Shown here piece after piece: positions 7,592 to 16,342 of a DNA stretch of 64,000 bases. A program made the position numbers and the translations under genes. The notes under the pieces are model-generated. The model did not search any database, was not told the origin of the DNA, and worked only from the letters and a program-made list of their open reading frames with translations. Source of the DNA: an uncultured Clostridia bacterium (GTDB taxonomy: Bacteria; Bacillota; Clostridia; UBA1381). The stretch spans positions 1-64,000 of the forward strand of contig CANRJY010000008.1 of assembly GCA_947631085.1 (NCBI GenBank), written 5' to 3'. Positions within the stretch are counted from its first letter, which is position 1; every line of letters starts with the position of its first letter.

Positions 7592-9310
7592 CTAATTTTT
7601 TCCTCTTGAAAAGATCCATATCGTTTCAAACTTATCGTCAGACGTATTTTCAAGCTCCAAAATACGGAGATACATCCATTCGTTGTCAATCTTTTGATAT
7701 TTAAATTCGACTACCTCTCCTTCACGCAGCCTTGCCTCCAAATTGACGTAATCGAGGATTTCCTCAAAATTCACATGATATTTTTTCTTTACAAATTTAT
7801 TCGCGTACGATTCGAGCGCCTTGCCATAATAAAACTCGTTTTCCTTCAGAAGCACCTTGAAATAGCGCGGCATATAAATATCTCTCGGCGTATCATGTCT
7901 CAAATCGACAAGATAAACTCCGGAATATTTCGAGGAAATAGCCTCTATAAAGGAATCGGCGTCCTGCTTTTCCGTGATCATCCTCTCGAGCTCTTCGTTC
8001 ATCTCGCGTTTTCTGCGCTTGCTCTTATCGTGCTTATAGTACCAGTCCTTGTCGGCGCGCATTTCAAGCTCAGCCGCGCCCACAACGCGGTCAACGTCAA
8101 CGTCGTTCTCCGCGGCGTTAATACCCGCAGATATTTCGTAATGGTCGCTGTCAAGCTCCCTGCGGACGCTTGCCAAAATACGCTTCATATTCTCACCCGA
8201 CAAGCTTTCACTCAAGACCACAAACTCATCGCCGCCTATACGGTACTTGTTCTCGTCGGGAAAATATTCCTTAAGCACGTCCGCGATCGCGCACAGCATA
8301 TCGTCTCCCTTTTGATGACCGAGATGGTTGTTCATCTCATGAAGTCCGTTCGCGTCGATATAAAGACAAGAAAAGCTTTCCGGCTTTTTGTTCCTGAGCA
8401 TTTCCAAATCATCATTAAACTTGTGACGGTTATAGAGCTTTGTGAGCGCGTCGCGGTTAAGGTTGTCAACAAGCTGTCTATGCCTTGTCTGCTCCGCGAG
8501 GTACTCATCATGCACGTCTTTCACATACAGAATAAGAATAGGGTTCCTATCGCTGTATTCGATACTCGGGACAAGCTCCATCTGCGCCCAAAGAAATTCA
8601 TCGCCCTGTCTGCGTCTGTAACGGCATTTCATTCTCGCGTCCGATTCGCGGAAATGCTTTCTCACGCGCTTTATATCGGTAAAGGTTTTATACGCCGCCA
8701 GGTCAGCCTTATATACGTTGCCGTCATCGGCAAAGCTTTTCCACCAATGCGAAATTTTATTGAGCTTGCTCGCCCTCGCGTGCTCGCTCGGCTCTGCCTT
8801 TATCACCTCGAACGTGTCCTTTTCCGCGTTTATTCTCAATATTTTGTAATAGGTGCCCGACAGCGTGACAAGCGCGTCGATCATTGTTATAGTATCGGTA
8901 TCCGCCTCGCGCCAGCTGAATACAACCCACGGGTTTTCCTCCGTGCAGTCATCGGGTACAACTATCGCGAAAGTCACCCACATGTAATCCTTGCCCGCCT
9001 TGCGCTTATAGCTCTGTATAATGCGCTTCTCTCCCGAGAATACGCGCTTTTGAACATACTGCGGGTCGGAATATCTCAGATAATCCGCGGCATACTCGGA
9101 AAGCACCAATTTATCATCGACCTGCTTTTTTATATACGCATAAATATTTGTAATATCTTCATAGCCTTCGTCGCGAAGCTCCATGCTTTGTTTTGCGAAC
9201 TCAAATTCGCCCGTCACGATATTTACTCTGGCAAGCTTAAGAAAATTTTCCGTCATTGTTTCGTCAACAAAGACGTATATATCCTTTGAGCCGTTATTTT
9301 GTTTACTCAA
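7592..9310 (-). CDS. GGDEF domain diguanylate cyclase-like protein
   Basis: 572 residues without membrane segments. The GGDEF domain lies at about residues 285-435: LTKLYNRHKFNDDL, YIDANGLHEMNNHLGHQKGDDML and the intact active-site motif RIGGDEFVVL, so synthesis of cyclic di-GMP is plausible. The usual RxxD inhibitory site before GGDEF is missing (YFPD). The N-terminal half looks like sensory PAS-type modules, and about 110 residues of unassigned sequence follow the catalytic domain. The start is a TTG behind AAGGAGG. It follows rlmD by about 30 bases. Confidence 0.85.
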   Translation of the reverse strand: MSKQNNGSKDIYVFVDETMTENFLKLARVNIVTGEFEFAKQSMELRDEGYEDITNIYAYIKKQVDDKLVLSEYAADYLRYSDPQYVQKRVFSGEKRIIQSYKRKAGKDYMWVTFAIVVPDDCTEENPWVVFSWREADTDTITMIDALVTLSGTYYKILRINAEKDTFEVIKAEPSEHARASKLNKISHWWKSFADDGNVYKADLAAYKTFTDIKRVRKHFRESDARMKCRYRRRQGDEFLWAQMELVPSIEYSDRNPILILYVKDVHDEYLAEQTRHRQLVDNLNRDALTKLYNRHKFNDDLEMLRNKKPESFSCLYIDANGLHEMNNHLGHQKGDDMLCAIADVLKEYFPDENKYRIGGDEFVVLSESLSGENMKRILASVRRELDSDHYEISAGINAAENDVDVDRVVGAAELEMRADKDWYYKHDKSKRRKREMNEELERMITEKQDADSFIEAISSKYSGVYLVDLRHDTPRDIYMPRYFKVLLKENEFYYGKALESYANKFVKKKYHVNFEEILDYVNLEARLREGEVVEFKYQKIDNEWMYLRILELENTSDDKFETIWIFSRGKN

Positions 9311-9343
9311 GCTCCCAAACCTCCTTATGATATTATTAAATTG

Positions 9344-10693
9344 TCATTCTCTCATCATCTGTATAACAGTCTCCACATGAGCCGTGTGCGGGAACATATC
9401 GAAGCCGTGCGCTTCCTTTATCGCGTATCCCCGTCCCGCGAGATATTTCGCGTCCCGCGCGAGCGTCGCGGGATTGCACGATACATATACTATCCTCTCG
9501 GGAGCGGCGTCCGCTATCGCTGCGAGCGTAAGAGCGTCGCTTCCCTTTCTCGGCGGGTCGAGTATGACCGTGTCGGCGCGTTCGCCGTCCTTCAGCATAC
9601 GCGGAACAAGCTTTTCGGCATCGCCGGCGTAGAAAAACGCGTTTTTTATGCCGTTGATCTCGGCGTTTCGCCGCGCGTCCTTTACGGCGCGCTCAACTAT
9701 TTCAATGCCAATCACCTTTTCCGCCGTTTCGGCGGCACAAAGCGAGATCGTTCCTATACCGCAGTATATGTCCATCACGTTTTTGCCGTTCGGCGCGGCA
9801 AGCTCAACGGCCTTTCTGTAAAGCTTCTCCGTTTGAACGGGATTTATCTGATAAAAGCTCTGCGGTGAAATCTCAAATTTCACCCCGCAAAGACTATCCG
9901 TTATTGTGTTTTTCCCGAAAAGCGCAATATTTTTATTCCCCAATGCTACCGCGCCGCTTTTTGTGTTGACGTTTAAAATAACGCTTGTTATTTTGCCGGA
10001 AACAGCGCGCAGATTTTTGACAAGCTCATCCGTACGCGGAAGCGAGCGCGCGTTTACGGGGATAACGACCATTATCTCACCCGTACATACCGATTTGCGC
10101 GTGAAAATCCCGCGTATCAAACCGTTTTTTCCGTCGTATGACGGAACGCCCGTTTTTCTCATGTAATCCAATACCGCGCGGATAATGTCCCCGTTTATTT
10201 CATCGCCGAGCAGACAATCGTCAATCGCTGTGACGCTGCGGCTGCCTTTTTTGTAAAAGCCGCATAACGGCTCGTCTGCGCCGCCGGTTTGAAAAATCAT
10301 TTTATTTCTGTAACGGAACGGATTATCCATACCCGTCATGCCGGCAAGCTTAAAATTATCAAATCCGCCTATACGGCGCATCGCGTTTTCGATTACCGCG
10401 CGTTTCTCGCGCAGCTGCGCCTCATAGCTCATATGCATCAGCTGACATCCGCCGCATTCCGTATACGCTCCGCACGCGGGTGTTACCCTGTCCGCCGACG
10501 GCGAAACAATTTCTTCAAGCCTCGCCGAAGCAAAGCGCGGCTTTGTTTCGGTCACGGTAAACCGAGCCGTGTCTCCGGCGACGGTGTACGGCACAAAAAC
10601 GGTATACCCGTCAATGCGCGCGACGCCCCTGCCGTCCGACATGACAGCGGTAATTTCAGCCGTATATTGTTTCGACTTTTCAACGGGTATCAT
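9344..10693 (-). CDS. rlmD: 23S rRNA (uracil-C5)-methyltransferase, RlmD/RumA family
   Basis: 449 residues. An N-terminal TRAM-like RNA-binding strand region is followed by a four-cysteine iron-sulfur type cluster (CGAYTECGGCQL). The SAM-binding Rossmann domain (VMDIYCGIGTISL, DPPRKG) ends in the catalytic cysteine motif VYVSCNPATLARD. The family methylates uridine C5 in 23S rRNA (U1939 and/or U747) or tRNA. Gram-positive genomes carry several paralogs, so the exact target base is uncertain. A GGAGG ribosome binding site supports the annotated ATG. Confidence 0.9.
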   Translation of the reverse strand: MIPVEKSKQYTAEITAVMSDGRGVARIDGYTVFVPYTVAGDTARFTVTETKPRFASARLEEIVSPSADRVTPACGAYTECGGCQLMHMSYEAQLREKRAVIENAMRRIGGFDNFKLAGMTGMDNPFRYRNKMIFQTGGADEPLCGFYKKGSRSVTAIDDCLLGDEINGDIIRAVLDYMRKTGVPSYDGKNGLIRGIFTRKSVCTGEIMVVIPVNARSLPRTDELVKNLRAVSGKITSVILNVNTKSGAVALGNKNIALFGKNTITDSLCGVKFEISPQSFYQINPVQTEKLYRKAVELAAPNGKNVMDIYCGIGTISLCAAETAEKVIGIEIVERAVKDARRNAEINGIKNAFFYAGDAEKLVPRMLKDGERADTVILDPPRKGSDALTLAAIADAAPERIVYVSCNPATLARDAKYLAGRGYAIKEAHGFDMFPHTAHVETVIQMMRE

Positions 10694-10790
10694 AGCAGCC
10701 TCCGTTTTTTTAACGTTATCGTATCTATTTTACCACTACATATTGTATTTTTCAAGTATCTGAGTAAATTATTTACATTTTTTTCAAGCA

Positions 10791-10818
10791 AAAAATGAGC
10801 GTTCCGAAGAACGCTCAT
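10791..10818 (-). terminator. ppdK terminator
   Basis: ATGAGCGTTC, TTCG-type loop, GAACGCTCAT then TTTTTT on the minus strand, just after the ppdK stop. Confidence 0.9.
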
Positions 10819-10832
10819 CTTAAAATTATAAA

Positions 10833-13460
10833 TTATTTCTCGTTGATCTTAGCCTGCGCCGCAGCGAGTCTCGCGATAGGAACTCTGAACGGTGAGCAGG
10901 ATACATAATTAAGACCGATCTTGTGGCAGAACTCAACGGACGAAGGATCGCCGCCGTGCTCGCCGCAGATACCTACATGGAGGTTCGGATTGACCGGCTT
11001 GCCGAGCTTGATAGCCATTTCCATCAGCTTGCCCACGCCCGTCTGATCGAGCTTTGCGAACGGATCGTTCTCGAATATCTTCGCGTCATAGTAAGCGTCG
11101 AGGAACTTGCCAGCGTCGTCGCGCGAGAAGCCGAATGTCATCTGAGTGAGGTCGTTTGTGCCGAAGCAGAAGAAGTCAGCCTCGGTCGCGATTTCGTCAG
11201 CCGTAAGAGCGGCTCTCGGAATTTCGATCATCGTACCTACTTCATACTTGAGATCTGCGCCAGCAGCCGCGATCTCTGCGTCGGCTGTCTCAACTACGAT
11301 CTTCTTAACATACTTCAATTCCTTGACCTCGCATACGAGCGGGATCATGATCTCGGGAACTATCGTCCACTCGGGATGAGCCTTCTGCACGTTTATAGCC
11401 GCGCGGATAACAGCCTTTGTCTGCATCTTCGCGATTTCGGGATATGTTACGTCAAGACGGCATCCTCTGTGACCCATCATCGGGTTAGCCTCGTGCAGAC
11501 CCGCGATAAGGTCCTTGATAGCCTGAACGCTCTTGCCCTGCGACTTAGCGAGGATCTCAATGTCAGCCTCTTCGGTCGGAACGAACTCGTGGAGCGGCGG
11601 ATCGAGGAAACGGATAGTTACGGGATTGCCCTCGAGAGCTTCGTAGAGCTTTTCGAAGTCGCCCTGCTGCATCGGTAAAATCTTATCGAGCGCAGCTTCT
11701 CTCTCCTCAACCGTGTCCGCGCAGATCATCTCTCTGAACGCGTCTATTCTGTTGCCCTCGAAGAACATATGCTCCGTACGGCAAAGACCGATACCCTCCG
11801 CGCCGAGCTCTCTCGCCTTCTTAGCGTCAGCCGGCGTGTCGGCGTTCGTGCGAACCTTCAATGTTCTGAACTTGTCAGCCCAGCCCATGATCCTGCCGAA
11901 CTCGCCCGCGATCGAAGCGTCAACCGTCGGGATAATTCCGTCGTAAATATTACCTGTCGAACCGTCGAGCGACAGAGTATCGCCCTCGTGATATTCCTTG
12001 CCGTTAAGCGTGAACTTCTTGTTAGCCTCGTCCATAGCGATGTCGCCGCAGCCCGATACGCAGCAAGTACCCATACCGCGCGCAACAACGGCAGCGTGAG
12101 ACGTCATACCGCCGCGGACGGTCAGTATACCCTGAGCGGCTTTCATGCCTTCGATGTCCTCGGGCGATGTTTCAAGACGGACAAGTACGACCTTTTCGCC
12201 TCTCGCAGCCCACTCCTTAGCGTCGTCAGCCGTGAATACTATCTTACCGGCAGCAGCGCCCGGCGACGCGCCCAGAGCCTTGCCCATAGGCGTCGCGGCC
12301 TTTAAAGCAGCAGCGTCAAACTGCGGGTGAAGCAGCGTGTCGAGATTACGCGGATCTATCATAGCAACCGCTTCTTCCTCTGTTCTCATGCCCTCGTCAA
12401 CGAGGTCGCACGCGATTTTGAGCGCAGCCTGAGCCGTTCTCTTACCGTTTCTTGTCTGAAGCATATAGAGCTTGCCGTGCTCAACGGTGAACTCCATGTC
12501 CTGCATATCTCTGTAGTGATCCTCAAGCGTCTTGCAGACCGTCTTAAACTGCGCGAACGCCTCGGGGAACTTCTGCTCCATCTCGGCGATAGGCATCGGC
12601 GTACGAACGCCCGCAACAACGTCCTCGCCCTGAGCGTTTGTCAAAAACTCGCCCATGAGGTGCTTTTCGCCCGTAGCCGGATCGCGCGTGAACGCAACGC
12701 CCGTACCGCAGTCGTCACCCATGTTGCCGAACGCCATCATCTGTACGTTTACGGCAGTACCCCATGAATAGGGAATATCGTTATCGCGTCTGTAAACGTT
12801 AGCTCTGGGGTTGTCCCATGAACGGAATACAGCCTTTATAGCGCCCATTAACTGCTCCTTCGGATCTGTCGGGAAGTCCTCGCCGAGAACCTGCTTATAC
12901 TCAGCCTTGAACTGCATAGCAAGCTCCTTCAAATCGTCAGCCGTAAGCTCAACGTCCTGCTTAACGCCCTTCTCAGCCTTCATCTTGTCGATAAGCTCCT
13001 CGAAATACTTCTTGCCGACTTCCATAACAACGTCGGAATACATCTGGATAAATCTTCTGTAGCAGTCCCAAGCCCAGCGGGGGTTCTGCGAAGCCTTAGC
13101 CATGTAATCAACAACAGTCTCGTTGATACCGAGGTTGAGGATCGTATCCATCATACCCGGCATTGACGCTCTCGCGCCGGAGCGAACGGAAACGAGCAGC
13201 GGATTTTCGGGATCGCCGAACTTTTTGCCCGTGATTTCCTCCATCTTAACGATATACTCGTTGATCTGCGCCTGAATTTCATCATTGATCTGTCTGCCGT
13301 CCTCGTAATACTGTGTGCAGGCTTCGGTTGAAATTGTGAAGCCCTGCGGAACAGGCAGTCCGAGATTGGTCATCTCGGCAAGGTTAGCGCCCTTACCGCC
13401 GAGAAGCTCTCTCATGTTTGCGTTACCTTCGGTAAAAAGGTACACATATTTTTTAGCCAT
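10833..13460 (-). CDS. ppdK: pyruvate, phosphate dikinase
   Basis: 875 residues, the standard length. The N-terminal ATP-grasp domain begins with LGGKGANLAEM and contains VRSGARASMPGMMDT. The central swivelling domain carries the phosphohistidine motif GGMTSHAAVVARGMGTCCVSG, and the C-terminal PEP/pyruvate TIM barrel ends with GICGEHGGDPSSVEF. The enzyme interconverts ATP, pyruvate and phosphate with AMP, PEP and PPi. In anaerobic Clostridia it commonly works in PPi-linked glycolysis alongside or instead of pyruvate kinase. It is monocistronic with its own promoter and terminator. Confidence 0.98.
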   Translation of the reverse strand: MAKKYVYLFTEGNANMRELLGGKGANLAEMTNLGLPVPQGFTISTEACTQYYEDGRQINDEIQAQINEYIVKMEEITGKKFGDPENPLLVSVRSGARASMPGMMDTILNLGINETVVDYMAKASQNPRWAWDCYRRFIQMYSDVVMEVGKKYFEELIDKMKAEKGVKQDVELTADDLKELAMQFKAEYKQVLGEDFPTDPKEQLMGAIKAVFRSWDNPRANVYRRDNDIPYSWGTAVNVQMMAFGNMGDDCGTGVAFTRDPATGEKHLMGEFLTNAQGEDVVAGVRTPMPIAEMEQKFPEAFAQFKTVCKTLEDHYRDMQDMEFTVEHGKLYMLQTRNGKRTAQAALKIACDLVDEGMRTEEEAVAMIDPRNLDTLLHPQFDAAALKAATPMGKALGASPGAAAGKIVFTADDAKEWAARGEKVVLVRLETSPEDIEGMKAAQGILTVRGGMTSHAAVVARGMGTCCVSGCGDIAMDEANKKFTLNGKEYHEGDTLSLDGSTGNIYDGIIPTVDASIAGEFGRIMGWADKFRTLKVRTNADTPADAKKARELGAEGIGLCRTEHMFFEGNRIDAFREMICADTVEEREAALDKILPMQQGDFEKLYEALEGNPVTIRFLDPPLHEFVPTEEADIEILAKSQGKSVQAIKDLIAGLHEANPMMGHRGCRLDVTYPEIAKMQTKAVIRAAINVQKAHPEWTIVPEIMIPLVCEVKELKYVKKIVVETADAEIAAAGADLKYEVGTMIEIPRAALTADEIATEADFFCFGTNDLTQMTFGFSRDDAGKFLDAYYDAKIFENDPFAKLDQTGVGKLMEMAIKLGKPVNPNLHVGICGEHGGDPSSVEFCHKIGLNYVSCSPFRVPIARLAAAQAKINEK

Positions 13461-13533
13461 TGGAATCTCCTCCTAATAATAATTATTAATAATACTCGGC
13501 GCATTGTATACGCGCCTCATTTTACTTGTTAAT

Positions 13534-13562
13534 ATTATAACAGTTAATTTGTAAATTGTCTA
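13534..13562 (-). promoter_or_regulatory. ppdK promoter
   Basis: TAGACA, 17 bases, TATAAT on the minus strand; an AGGAGG ribosome binding site precedes the ATG. Confidence 0.8.
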
Positions 13563-13604
13563 TATCAAAATTGTAATTTTTCTGTAATTTTTTTAAATTT
13601 TTCC

Positions 13605-13680
13605 TATTAATCGCATTGACGGAACGTTATTGCTGTCCCAAAGCATGAATTTGCAGTTATTCGTTTTGGTGAGCTCGTTC
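13605..13680 (-). pseudogene. remnant of a surface-protein C-terminal module
   Basis: The minus strand reads NELTKTNNCKFMLWDSNNVPSM with no start or full ORF. It matches the last residues of the BspA-like protein 900 bases away (ETDNYKFMLWDGNNVPLM), also visible at the DNA level. It is most likely the decayed 3' end of a paralogous surface-protein gene, left when ppdK and higBA became neighbours. Confidence 0.7.
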
Positions 13681-13691
13681 GCGTTTTGGGT

Positions 13692-13722
13692 AAAAGAAAA
13701 GAGCAACTTATGCGTTGCTCCC
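13692..13722 (-). terminator. higBA terminator
   Basis: GGGAGCAAC, six bases, GTTGCTC followed by TTTTCTTTT on the minus strand, after the antitoxin gene. Confidence 0.8.
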
Positions 13723-13740
13723 AAATACCGTCTTGATATT

Positions 13741-14028
13741 TTACTTTTTTGCATTGATCGGAACGATTGAGATAGTATAGCCCAACGGATTTAATACTTT
13801 GAATAAGGTATCGATTTGCGGAGTCGTTTTCATGCTTTCAAGCCTTGCGATCGCGGGCTGTTTTACTCCGCTGATTTCGGCAAGCTCCCGCTGTGATAAT
13901 CCTTTTTGTTCACGGGCTTCCACCATTTTTCCAATCAGTTCGATTTCAAAGTTTATTTTTTCTCTCTCGGCGGGCGATACCCTTTCTCCATCATTCATAT
14001 ACTCGGAAAATGTTTTTACCTGTTTCAT
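13741..14028 (-). CDS. XRE-family antitoxin (HigA-like)
   Basis: 95 residues with a classical Cro/CI helix-turn-helix (KGLSQRELAEISGVKQPAIARLESMKTTPQIDTLFKVLNPLGY). The ORF overlaps the toxin stop by ATGA, so it is translated from the same mRNA. In HigBA systems the gene order is toxin first, and the antitoxin neutralises the toxin and represses the shared promoter. The promoter here carries a palindrome between -35 and -10 that would suit this protein. Confidence 0.88.
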   Translation of the reverse strand: MKQVKTFSEYMNDGERVSPAEREKINFEIELIGKMVEAREQKGLSQRELAEISGVKQPAIARLESMKTTPQIDTLFKVLNPLGYTISIVPINAKK

Positions 14029-14393
14029 ATAGTATCATTCCTTTCCAAAAAATCTTTGAGATTATTTTTTGCCTTTTCAATTTCTTTCGGCGGCGTTTTT
14101 TGCGACTTCTTTATAAAATGGTGCAAAAGAACAAATTTATTATCCTTCCAATAAAAGAAAAATATTCTGTTTCCCAGCGGGCGCAATTCCCATAATTCAT
14201 CTTCTATGTGCTTCACATAGGGTTTTCCGATTCTCGTTCCGTAGCGTGCGAGCGCTCCGATGTAAGCAAGGATTTTTTCTCTGTTTATCCTGTCCGTTTT
14301 ACTTGTTTTTGATTTTGCTTTCAGCTCATCAAGAAAATCAACGATTTCTGATTTTCCGTTCTTGTCATAGTAAAACTCTACCTCATACAACAC
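14025..14393 (-). CDS. RelE/HigB-type toxin (phage Gp49-like family)
   Basis: About 122 residues. LYEVEFYYDKNGKSEIVDFLDEL at the N-terminus and LWELRPLGNRIFFFYWKDNKFVLLHHFIKKSQKTPPKEIEKAKNNLKDFL at the C-terminus are characteristic of Gp49-like HigB toxins, ribosome-dependent mRNA endonucleases. The track start (ATG at 14423) lies inside the promoter, between -35 and -10, so it cannot be on the mRNA. The GTG at 14393, five bases after AGAAGG, is the likely start, with TTG at 14390 as alternative. Confidence 0.85.
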   Translation of the reverse strand: MLYEVEFYYDKNGKSEIVDFLDELKAKSKTSKTDRINREKILAYIGALARYGTRIGKPYVKHIEDELWELRPLGNRIFFFYWKDNKFVLLHHFIKKSQKTPPKEIEKAKNNLKDFLERNDTI

Positions 14394-14408
14394 GCACACC
14401 TTCTTTCT

Positions 14409-14442
14409 ATTATATGATAACATATTTGTTATCGTTAGTCAA
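14409..14442 (-). promoter_or_regulatory. higBA promoter with internal operator palindrome
   Basis: The minus strand reads TTGACT, 17 bases, TATCAT, with a second possible -10 TATAAT slightly downstream. The spacer contains GATAACA-TATT-TGTTATC (14416-14433), a perfect 7-4-7 palindrome suited to autorepression by the XRE antitoxin. Confidence 0.8.
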
Positions 14443-14531
14443 TATATTTAATAAATTTTTCAAAGCGTGTCCGCGAAAGATAAAAGACACAGCCGCGGAG
14501 GGCTGTGCCTTTATATATGAATGTAAATTGT

Positions 14532-16010
14532 TTACTCAATATTTGTAACCGCGTCCATGAGAGGTACGTTGTTGCCGTCCCAGAGCATGAATTTGTAGTT
14601 ATCCGTTTCGGGGATATCGGCGGTAATGGTAACGGTATCGCCCTCGACAGCGGATTTTGTGCAGGGCTTCAAGCCGGTAAAGCGTCCTGCCTCATCATAC
14701 TCCGCAACATACAGCTCCACCTGTTCCAGTTCGGGAGCGCGGGACTCGTCAACGACGGTAACAGGGAAAGCGACGGTATTGGTTTCGGCGTTGACCACCG
14801 GCGTTATGGTGGCTACTTCAAGCGGGATAATTTCATCGGTAGGACCTGTGCTGTTATAATGTATTACGGTATCATCGTCTATTGTGTCGCTTGATCCTTT
14901 TATGTTATTCCACATCTCTTCAGTCCCATAATAGTATATGTCCAGCTTTGTACCGGGGCCGTATATAAGCCCATTAAGACCTTTGGATCTTGAAAGAGCA
15001 TAGTTGCCAAATTTGCCAATATCACCCTTAAATATTAGGGTGGAAAGATTACCGCATTCTCTGAAAGCTCCAACCCCAACCCCGTAAGCTGTACTATTGT
15101 TAGGGAATGACTCTATATCTCCGTTAAAGGTAATACTTTCAAGGGCATTACAATAACTAAACGCACCATCGCCAATAGATACATTATTCGTTTCAAACTC
15201 AAGACTCTTAATATTGCTGCATCTTGTAAACGCATAGTCGCCGATAGATTCAATTTTTCCCTTAATGACAATTTCGTTTAAATTTTCACATCTGGAAAAT
15301 GCGGACTTTCCGATAGATTCAACGTTTCCGTTAATAACAATTTCGTTTAAATTGGTACATTCAGAAAATGCGGAATCGCCAATTTGCTTAACGTTACCCA
15401 TAAATTTTATACTGGGTATTTTATCGGAGCCGGAAAACATATAAGGGCTTATCTCTGTAACACCTTCGGGAAAAACCAAACCGCTCGATAAATTTTTGCA
15501 ATTTGCAAATGAATAGTTTCCTACGCGTTTTAGATTTTTGGGAATGTTAACCTCAGTGAGATTACTGCACCCATCAAAAGCTCTTGCTCCTAATTCGGTC
15601 ACGCTGTCCGGAAGATCGATTTTTTTAAGCGATCTGCATGAATAAAAGCTTACTTCGGTCACGCTGTCCGGAAGATCGACTTTTTCAAGTGAATAGCATG
15701 AACTAAAGGCTACCGCGGTAACCCCATCCGGAATTACAATTTCCGAAAGCGCTCCGCAGCCGCAAAGTCCATACATAGTACCGGTCACACCATCCGGAAT
15801 ATCAATATTAGTAATACCACATCCCTCAAATGCACAATCGCCAATTGTTTTCAGGGTGTCGGGAAGCTCGATGTTTTCCACATAACTGCATCCTCTATAT
15901 TCGCCCCCTGAATATACTACAGTGTTTCCAATTTCTCCCTTACTGACAAACGCATAATCTCCAATTGCGGTTATACCATCATTGATTATTATCTTCTTTA
16001 TTAATGCCAT
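14532..16010 (-). CDS. BspA-type leucine-rich-repeat surface protein, main body (5' end separated by a stop codon)
   Basis: 492 residues made of about 14 LRR_5 (BspA/treponemal) repeats of the form AF.gCsnL.ei.ip..v..Ig, e.g. SVTELGARAFDGCSNLTEVNIPKNLKRVGNYSFANC. A C-terminal beta-rich tail ends YKFMLWDGNNVPLMDAVTNIE. Such proteins are secreted and bind host or environmental ligands. This ORF lacks a signal peptide; that lies in the same frame upstream (16074-16256), cut off by one TGA. The ATG at 16010 lies inside the coding frame and has no clear ribosome binding site, so the gene is probably broken or read through. Confidence 0.85.
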   Translation of the reverse strand: MALIKKIIINDGITAIGDYAFVSKGEIGNTVVYSGGEYRGCSYVENIELPDTLKTIGDCAFEGCGITNIDIPDGVTGTMYGLCGCGALSEIVIPDGVTAVAFSSCYSLEKVDLPDSVTEVSFYSCRSLKKIDLPDSVTELGARAFDGCSNLTEVNIPKNLKRVGNYSFANCKNLSSGLVFPEGVTEISPYMFSGSDKIPSIKFMGNVKQIGDSAFSECTNLNEIVINGNVESIGKSAFSRCENLNEIVIKGKIESIGDYAFTRCSNIKSLEFETNNVSIGDGAFSYCNALESITFNGDIESFPNNSTAYGVGVGAFRECGNLSTLIFKGDIGKFGNYALSRSKGLNGLIYGPGTKLDIYYYGTEEMWNNIKGSSDTIDDDTVIHYNSTGPTDEIIPLEVATITPVVNAETNTVAFPVTVVDESRAPELEQVELYVAEYDEAGRFTGLKPCTKSAVEGDTVTITADIPETDNYKFMLWDGNNVPLMDAVTNIE

Positions 16011-16073
16011 TTCCTGAAGTGTCCAGTTTTCATCAGTCTGATCACTGTATGTCAGTCCTGAAGAATTTTGGTA

Positions 16074-16256
16074 TCAGCGTGCGCATGGCAGCTTCACCTC
16101 TCCGGTGCCGGTTACTGTCAGTACGCCGTCACTGTCAAGAGTGCATGACGCGCTTTCACCGCAAGGTGTGCTTTTTACAATATTTGCCGCCTGTGCGGTT
16201 ACGGCAAACATCAATCCGGCAATCACAATCAACACTCCAATAATTCTCTTCTTCAT
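16074..16256 (-). pseudogene. signal-peptide end of the BspA-like gene, ended by an in-frame UGA
   Basis: 60 residues: a signal peptide (MKKRIIGVLIVIAGLMFAVTAQA) and the typical start of a BspA ectodomain (CTLDSDGVLTVTGTGEVKLPCAR), then TGA. After the TGA the same frame continues YQNSSGLTYSDQTDENWTLQEM straight into the 492-aa ORF, with no frameshift. A TGG to TGA change at one codon would explain it. The start has AGGAGG upstream. Confidence 0.85.
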
Positions 16257-16308
16257 TTTGTGTTCCTCCTGTAAATTAAAATATCATGAATGTAACTTTT
16301 CCACCCAT

Positions 16309-16342
16309 CAAAAAATGCGTGGCACAAACCCGCACCACGCAT
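16309..16342 (-). terminator. terminator-like hairpin upstream of the BspA-like gene
   Basis: ATGCGTGG, loop, CCACGCAT followed by TTTTTT on the minus strand, about 50 bases before the start codon. It may shield the gene from upstream transcription or act as an attenuator in its leader. Confidence 0.6.

Noticed and set aside
7694-9289. 531-aa plus-strand ORF opposite the GGDEF gene
   Set aside because: Its translation is low in recognisable motifs and mirrors the codon bias of the minus-strand GGDEF gene, which has clear domains and a ribosome binding site. It is an antisense shadow.
16074-16076. UGA in the BspA-like gene as selenocysteine or as a reassigned Trp codon
   Set aside because: No SECIS-like hairpin directly after it was recognised and no redox context exists. 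UGA ends several well-defined genes in the window (e.g. yggS, the HigB-type toxin, the RHH gene), so it is a normal stop here.
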